Below are positions 59,463 through 64,000 of a stretch of DNA of 64,000 nucleotides, piece by piece. The stretch is taken from contig DASXUN010000001.1 of assembly GCA_036504815.1 (NCBI GenBank), positions 31,218 to 95,217 of the forward strand, given 5' to 3'. Source of the DNA: Gemmatimonadaceae bacterium (GTDB lineage: Bacteria > Gemmatimonadota > Gemmatimonadetes > Gemmatimonadales > Gemmatimonadaceae). Within the stretch, counting starts at the first letter, position 1. Each line of letters starts with the position of its first letter. Below the pieces are notes generated by a model, which was not told the DNA's origin, did not search any database, and was given only the letters and a program-made list of their open reading frames with translations. Position numbers and translations under genes: made by a program.

Positions 59463-59893
59463 CAGAAGGCCGCGATGACCAGCGACTTCGTGACCGTCGT
59501 CGCGGTCGCCGCATGCGTGACGGTGACCGTGACGGTGACGTAGCGCGCCTTGTACGAGGAATCGGTGGCCGCCACCGTCGTCGTGCGGGTATACCCCGGG
59601 AAGCCGCTCATGGAGGGATTGGCGGAGGAGGTGCCGCTCGTCTCCGTCGTCCCGCTGAAGGTGGACGCCAGGGTGGCGTAGGTCCGGTGGAGCTCGACCG
59701 CCGCAATGCGCGCCGACGCCAGTTCGCTCGCGACGGCCAGCACATCGTGATTGGTGGTGAGATGCTGGAACCGGCGCGTGAAATTCGACAGGCCGATAAG
59801 CACGCCGCTGAGGATCATCACCGCCATGATGACCTCGATCAGCGTCATGCCGGAACGGCGCCGCGGCGCGCGGGCGGAGATCTTCGTCAGCAT
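59462..59893 (-). CDS. PilV-like minor pilin
   Basis: A 143-residue prepilin: leader MLTKISARAPRRRSG, cleavage before MTLIEVIMAVMILSGVLIGL. The +5 Glu (TLIEV) needed for assembly is present. The short head has no Cys pair. ATG 59893 is the likely start; an open frame continues to 59926. It is the first gene of the pilV-pilW-pilX part, and its promoter faces that of the AraC-type gene across 113 bp. A FimU/GspH-like gene, which normally precedes pilV, is found beyond the tryptophanase module. Confidence 0.82.
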   Translation of the reverse strand: MLTKISARAPRRRSGMTLIEVIMAVMILSGVLIGLSNFTRRFQHLTTNHDVLAVASELASARIAAVELHRTYATLASTFSGTTETSGTSSANPSMSGFPGYTRTTTVAATDSSYKARYVTVTVTVTHAATATTVTKSLVIAAF

Positions 59894-60006
59894 TCGTACG
59901 GAATGTGGCCGTTTCACACGGGCCAACGCCAGCCCTTTTGCCGCCGAAGCCGCGACGGTGGTAACTTCTCCCTGTCGCCACGTCGGCGGCCTCCACCCCC
60001 AGGCCC

Positions 60007-60810
60007 ATGGGCGTCATTGCCACGCTTCTTCCCCTCGACCGCTGCCTCCAGCGCGTCCACGGTGCCGTTCGCGGACAGCATACGCTCACGCCCTGTCGCA
60101 ATTGGGATGAGTTGCTGACCGCCTGCGCCACCGAACCGGTGCATCTGGCGGTGGTGGACCTCTTCGCGGACGGCGCCGCCAGCTTCGAGCGCATCCGCCA
60201 GTTGCGCACGCGCTTTCCTCGGCTCACGCTGATCGCCTACGTCACCGCCACGCCGCAGCGCGCCCGCGACCTGTTTGACGCCGGGCGCGCCGGACTCGAC
60301 GGCCTGCTCCTGGTCGACCTCGACGACTCGCCGCAGGCGGTGCGCACCGTTGTCGAGCAGGCCGAGGCGCGCGGCGTCGCGGCCCTGCTCCGGCACCGCC
60401 TCGCGGCCCTGGATGTCGTGGCGCGCGACGCGATCCTGATCGTCGTCACGCGGGCCCACATGCGGCTCACCTCGCACCGGCTGGCGGAAACGCTCTCCAT
60501 CAACAAGGCCACCCTGCTGGACAAGCTGCGCAAGGAGCGCCTGCCTGCCCCGCAGAAACTCATCGGCTGGGGCCGGTTGATCGTCGCCGGGCAGATGCTC
60601 GACGACCCGAAACGGAGCGCGGACGGCATCGCCCGCACGCTCGACTTTCCGTCGGGCTCCGCCTTCCGCAACATGTGCCAGCGCTACGTGGGGGCCACGC
60701 CGCTCGAGATTCGCGAGCGCGGCGGCGCCCGCTACGTCACCGCGCAGTTCCTGCGCGCCATCGGCCGTCCCGCGCTGGCGGAAGGCCTCGAAGCTCCAAC
60801 CTCCCCGTGA
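60007..60810 (+). CDS. AraC-type regulator with receiver-like N-terminus
   Basis: A 267-residue protein. Residues 1-115 resemble a response-regulator-like fold (LAVVDLFADGAASFERIRQL, LTLIAYVTATPQRARDLFDA, GLDGLLLVDL), but no clear phosphorylation set was established. Residues 150-250 are the double helix-turn-helix of AraC proteins (RLAETLSINKATLLDKLRKE, GIARTLDFPSGSAFRNMCQR, TPLEIRERGGARYVTAQFL). ATG 60007. The stop overlaps the GTG of the tryptophanase gene, so this regulator is translated together with its probable target. Confidence 0.82.
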   Translation: MGVIATLLPLDRCLQRVHGAVRGQHTLTPCRNWDELLTACATEPVHLAVVDLFADGAASFERIRQLRTRFPRLTLIAYVTATPQRARDLFDAGRAGLDGLLLVDLDDSPQAVRTVVEQAEARGVAALLRHRLAALDVVARDAILIVVTRAHMRLTSHRLAETLSINKATLLDKLRKERLPAPQKLIGWGRLIVAGQMLDDPKRSADGIARTLDFPSGSAFRNMCQRYVGATPLEIRERGGARYVTAQFLRAIGRPALAEGLEAPTSP

Positions 60811-62195
60811 AATACAAGACCATCATCGAGCCGTTCCGCATCAAGACGGTCGAGCCGATCCGCCAGACGACCGAGGCGGAGCGCGCCGCCGCCATCGGGG
60901 CCGCACACTACAACGTCTTCCTCCTCCATGGCGAGGACGTCCTGATCGACCTGCTGACCGATTCGGGGACGGGCGCGATGTCCGTCTACCAGTGGGCCGG
61001 GATGATGCGGGGCGACGAGACGTACGCCGGGGCGCGCTCCTTCTACGCCTTCGAGCGCGCGGTGCATGACATCACCGGCTTCCGTCACGTGATCCCCACC
61101 CATCAGGGGCGCGCCGCCGAGCACATCCTCACGGGGGCGATGCTCAAGCCCGGTGACATCGTGCCGAACAACCGCCACTTCGACACGACGCGCGCCAACG
61201 TCGAGCACCGCGGGGCCACGGCGCTCGACCTCCCCATCGCCGAAGGGCACGATCCGCAGACGCTGCACCCGTTCAAGGGCAACATGGATCTCGCGGCGCT
61301 CGAGCGTGTGCTGCGCGAGCACCCGGGCCGCGTGCCGCTGGTGATGATCACCGTGACCAACAACTCGGGCGGCGGCCAGCCGGTGAGCCTGGAGAACATT
61401 CGCGGCGCCTCGGCCCTCGCGCACCAGCACGGCGTGCCGTTCTTCATCGACGCCTGCCGCTTCGCGGAGAACGCCTGGTTCATCCATACGCGCGAAAGCG
61501 GCTACGGCGACCAGCAGCCCATCGCCATCGCCCGCGAACTGTTCTCGCTGGCTGACGGGTGCACGATGAGCGCCAAGAAGGACGGGATGGCCAACATCGG
61601 CGGCTTCCTGGCGATGAACAACGATGCCCTGGCCGAACGGTGCCGCAACACCCTCATCCTCACCGAGGGGTTTCCCACGTACGGCGGGCTCGCCGGATAC
61701 GACCTGGAGGCCATCGCGGTCGGCCTCTACGAAGCGCTCGATCCGGACTACCTGCGGTACCGCATTCGCATGGTGGAGTACATGGCGGAGAAGATGGCGA
61801 CCGCCGGCATCCCCACCGTGCGACCGGCCGGCGGGCACGCGTTGTACCTGGACGCCAAGCGCTGGCTCTCGCACATCCCGCCGTCGGAGTACCCCGGGTG
61901 GGCACTGTCGCTCGTGCTGTACCTGGAAGGCGGCATTCGGGCGGCCGAGATCGGCTCCGTGATGTTCGGGCAGCAGCCCGACGGAAGCGAAAAGCCGGCG
62001 GACCTCGAGCTGGTGCGTCTCGCCTTCCCGCGTCGCGTCTACACCCAGAGCCACATGGACTACGTGTGCGAGGTGCTGGCGCACGTGCACACGCTGGCCC
62101 CGCGCATTCGCGGCGTTCGCATCGTCGAACAGCCGGCTGCGCTGCGCCATTTCACCGCGAAGTTCGCCCCGCTCGTTCCGGGCGTGATCGCGTAG
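60807..62195 (+). CDS. tnaA: Tryptophanase (tryptophan indole-lyase)
   Basis: A 462-residue PLP enzyme. The PLP Lys is in CTMSAKKDGMANIGGFLAMN (about residue 257). It could be confused with tyrosine phenol-lyase, but residues known to separate the two follow tryptophanase: HFDTTRAN has Asp where the phenol-lyase has Thr, AAEIGSVMFG has Ile where the phenol-lyase has Arg (MERG), and LRHFTAKF has His where it has Phe. It should release indole, pyruvate and ammonia from tryptophan. GTG start 60807 (GTGA overlap with the AraC gene). No tnaB permease or tnaC leader is seen. Confidence 0.9.
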   Translation: MKYKTIIEPFRIKTVEPIRQTTEAERAAAIGAAHYNVFLLHGEDVLIDLLTDSGTGAMSVYQWAGMMRGDETYAGARSFYAFERAVHDITGFRHVIPTHQGRAAEHILTGAMLKPGDIVPNNRHFDTTRANVEHRGATALDLPIAEGHDPQTLHPFKGNMDLAALERVLREHPGRVPLVMITVTNNSGGGQPVSLENIRGASALAHQHGVPFFIDACRFAENAWFIHTRESGYGDQQPIAIARELFSLADGCTMSAKKDGMANIGGFLAMNNDALAERCRNTLILTEGFPTYGGLAGYDLEAIAVGLYEALDPDYLRYRIRMVEYMAEKMATAGIPTVRPAGGHALYLDAKRWLSHIPPSEYPGWALSLVLYLEGGIRAAEIGSVMFGQQPDGSEKPADLELVRLAFPRRVYTQSHMDYVCEVLAHVHTLAPRIRGVRIVEQPAALRHFTAKFAPLVPGVIA

Positions 62196-62220
62196 GCTTC
62201 CGCGCGCGTGGGCGGGCACC

Positions 62221-62249
62221 GCGGGCGCGGCCACCCCGGCCGCGCCCGC
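62221..62249. terminator. Strong GC hairpin between convergent tnaA and FimU-like genes
   Basis: gcgggcgcggcc / ggccgcgcccgc with loop acccc, 26 nt after the tnaA stop and 12 nt before the end of the pilin gene. Likely works for both directions. Confidence 0.75.
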
Positions 62250-62260
62250 GACGTCTCAGG

Positions 62261-62812
62261 CTAGATCGAGTCGCGTTTCCAGCTGCCAGTGCTGTAGCGC
62301 CAGAGCCGCGTGCGGCCCGTGGACCCCGCGAACTCAATGGCGCGCAGCGCGTCGCTGCGTCCCGTCGGCACGCCGATGTACAGGAACGCGTCGCCGCTGG
62401 CCGATCCGTTCGGGTAGAAGGTGATCACGGGTCCTGTCCCGGTGGATGAGACACCGGGTCCCGTTGCGTAGTACGCCGTGGCCCCGTCCACCGTGACCGT
62501 CGGGATCGCGAACGATGCCCCGTTGGCGAGCTTCCATGACGTCCATCGCTCGTTGCCGTCGGCCGCTCCGTTCGAGTTGGTGTCCTGCACCACGCGCATC
62601 CGCGACGCGGAATAGTCGATGACGAAGAGGACGTTGGTGTTGTACTTCATCGCGGTCTGCTGCGCGCTGACGAGCGTGCGCTGCACCAGGCGGCCGTTGG
62701 CGTCCTGTCGGAGGCGCAAGAACGAGATCTTGGGGATCGCCATCGCCGCCATGATGGCGATCAGGGCGAGCACCAGCATCACTTCGATGATCGTGTATCC
62801 GCGGCGTGGCAC
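62261..62812 (-). CDS. FimU/GspH-type minor pilin
   Basis: A 183-residue prepilin: leader MPRRG, cleaved before YTIIEVMLVLALIAIMAAMA, with the +5 Glu conserved. The beta-rich head has the GspH/FimT look (YNTNVLFVIDYSASRMRVVQ, VITFYPNGSASGDAFLYI). In type IV pilus operons this gene usually stands first, directly before pilV; here it is separated from pilV by the araC-tnaA pair on the opposite strand. GTG start 62812, 46 nt from the divergent coaE start. Confidence 0.85.
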   Translation of the reverse strand: MPRRGYTIIEVMLVLALIAIMAAMAIPKISFLRLRQDANGRLVQRTLVSAQQTAMKYNTNVLFVIDYSASRMRVVQDTNSNGAADGNERWTSWKLANGASFAIPTVTVDGATAYYATGPGVSSTGTGPVITFYPNGSASGDAFLYIGVPTGRSDALRAIEFAGSTGRTRLWRYSTGSWKRDSI

Positions 62813-62857
62813 GGGAAGGAAGTTGCACGGGAGGCGCAGCCGACGCCATCGTTCGAC

Positions 62858-63466
62858 ATGCTCGTAATCGGATTGACCGGGAATATCGCGGCCGGCAAGT
62901 CATCGGTGGCGCGCCTCTTCGCGCGGTGGGGCGCCACGCTGGTGGACGCCGACGAGCTCGCACGGGAGGCGGTCGCTCCCGGCAGGCCGGCTCTCGCGGC
63001 CATCTCGGCACGGTGGGGTCCGGCCGTGCTGCAGGCGGACGGTTCGCTGGACCGCGCCACGCTCCGCCGACTCGTTTTCGCCAGTCCAACCGAGCGCTCG
63101 GCGCTCGACGCCATCGTTCACCCCGAGGTGGGCCGGCTCCGCGCCGAGGCACTCGCCGCCGCGGCCCGGCGTGGCGACCGGCTCGTCGTCTGCGACATTC
63201 CCCTGCTCTTCGAGGCGGGGCTCGAGGGCACGGTGGACGGCGTCGTGCTGGTGGACGCCCCCGAGGAGGTGCGGCGGGCCCGGCTCGAACGGGATCGCCA
63301 GCTGGGCGCCGCCGACGCCGACGCGATGATGGCCGCCCAATGGCCCAGCGAACGCAAACGCTCCCGGGCGGACTGGATCATCGACAACAACGGCACCCTG
63401 GCCGAGCTCGAAACGCGCGCCCATGACGTGTTCACCGCGCTCAAGGCGCGCGCCTCGTCGCCTTGA
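62858..63466 (+). CDS. coaE: Dephospho-CoA kinase
   Basis: Last enzyme of coenzyme A synthesis, 202 aa. P-loop LTGNIAAGKSSVARLFARWG (residues 6-25), the CoA-domain motif VDADELAREA, the LID-related ERDRQLGAADADAM and the final IIDNNGTLAELETRA are all in place. Start ATG 62858. The upstream region is short and shared with the divergent pilin gene. Confidence 0.93.
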   Translation: MLVIGLTGNIAAGKSSVARLFARWGATLVDADELAREAVAPGRPALAAISARWGPAVLQADGSLDRATLRRLVFASPTERSALDAIVHPEVGRLRAEALAAAARRGDRLVVCDIPLLFEAGLEGTVDGVVLVDAPEEVRRARLERDRQLGAADADAMMAAQWPSERKRSRADWIIDNNGTLAELETRAHDVFTALKARASSP

Positions 63467-63524
63467 ACCCACCGTGGGCGAACGGTAGAATTCGGGCACA
63501 CCTCTGACACACCTGGAGCGGTCC

Positions 63525-63926
63525 GTGTCCTCGATTCCTGCTGATCTGCGCTATACGGAAAGTCACGAATATCTGAAGCCCACCGCGGACGCAGGCGTGT
63601 TCTGCGTCGGCGTCACCGACTTCGCCCAGGGTGAACTGGGTGACGTCGTCTACCTCGACCTCCCGAAGGCCGGCGCGAAGTTCGGCGCGCACGACTCGTT
63701 CGGCACCATTGAGGCCGTCAAGGCCGTCTCGGACATCTACGCCCCGGTCGCTGGCGAAGTGGTGGAAGTGAACGCGCGCCTCGAAGGCGAGCCGTCGCTG
63801 GTGAACAGCGACCCCTACGGCGATGGCTGGATGATCAAGCTGAAGGCCAGTCCCGCCGATGTCGCCGCGCTGCTCGATGCGGCCGCGTACGAGAAGCACC
63901 TGGCGGCCGGGGGCGGCGGGCACTAG
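63525..63926 (+). CDS. gcvH: Glycine cleavage system H protein
   Basis: A 133-residue lipoyl carrier of the glycine cleavage complex. The lipoylated Lys is in GTIEAVKAVSDIYAPVAGEV (about residue 66), with YTESHEYLKPT at the N-terminus and NSDPYGDGWMIKLK near residue 100. A C-terminal GGGGH tail is unusual. GTG start 63525. gcvT and gcvP are not in the window; they may lie beyond the right edge. Confidence 0.95.
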   Translation: MSSIPADLRYTESHEYLKPTADAGVFCVGVTDFAQGELGDVVYLDLPKAGAKFGAHDSFGTIEAVKAVSDIYAPVAGEVVEVNARLEGEPSLVNSDPYGDGWMIKLKASPADVAALLDAAAYEKHLAAGGGGH

Positions 63927-63929
63927 GAA

Positions 63930-64000
63930 AGAGAAACAACAGAGAGACAACAGCGAAACAACGGAAAGACAACAGAGGTCCGGAGCGTGAGCTCCGGACC
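63930..64000. repeat. Family F 11-bp repeats and terminator hairpin after gcvH (continues past window)
   Basis: Units gaaacaacaga, gagacaacagc, gaaacaacgga and aagacaacaga follow the gcvH stop. They lead into a hairpin ggtccggagc (63977-63986) / gctccggacc (63991-64000) with loop gtga. By analogy to 52272-52388 an inverted right array is expected just beyond the window. Confidence 0.85.

Noticed and set aside
60807..62195. Tyrosine phenol-lyase
   Set aside because: Three specificity positions (DTT, EIG, RHF contexts) follow tryptophanase instead.

Overview
This is a GC-rich bacterial chromosome segment, gene-dense, with many 4-base start/stop overlaps (ATGA, GTGA) and frequent GTG starts. 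I saw no rRNA, tRNA, CRISPR array, insertion sequence or prophage. The mix of genes (recF-dciA-gyrB block, split serine dehydratase, V4R protein, BTAD-type regulator fused to a beta-propeller, many small secreted proteins, minor pilins, eukaryote-like pterin synthase) suggests a Gram-negative-type member of Gemmatimonadota. That placement is inference; no marker tree was run.

Layout. 1-6446 (all minus strand): AI-2E-family transporter (cut by the window edge), PspA, a YbjN/CesT-like protein, the two serine dehydratase subunits and uvrA. 6602-12306 (plus): TPR protein, transglutaminase-like protein, ABC exporter pair and a GNAT. 12338-15571 (minus): mtnA, two small proteins, a divergent CcmF-like protein with an apparent CTG start, and a 29-residue membrane peptide. 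15848-20146 (plus): enoyl-CoA hydratase, recF, dciA-like gene and gyrB. 20426-27318: Yip1 protein, then a peptidoglycan-related group (Tat-exported dipeptide epimerase, C40 peptidase, beta-lactamase-fold hydrolase), and pyrimidine-nucleoside phosphorylase. 27448-36275: GAF protein, ferritin, ligA, V4R protein, phosphoribosyltransferase, TPR-ParA-lipoprotein operon and acyl-CoA synthetase. 36286-38718 (minus): a tetrahydrobiopterin-type operon (PTPS, folE, SDR) and a zinc-ribbon protein. 38917-42978: a 1353-residue membrane-anchored BTAD/AAA regulator. 43435-51331 (minus): nurA-herA-sbcD-sbcC-GNAT, a DNA end-processing operon of the kind known from archaea. 51330-56136: lipoprotein, stand-alone Lrp ligand domain, aminotransferase, a degenerate helicase with an RG-rich tail, and tdk. 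56221-62812: a minor-pilin set split by an AraC-tryptophanase pair on the other strand. 62858-63926: coaE and gcvH.

The most striking non-coding feature is a set of intergenic elements built from short degenerate tandem units (7, 10, 11 or 13 bp depending on family). They often occur as two inverted arms around a GC-rich hairpin. At least six unrelated sequence families share this architecture, and they sit almost exactly in the gaps between genes, within operons as well as between convergent and divergent genes. The nurA-herA-sbcD-sbcC operon and these elements are the best candidates for follow-up.
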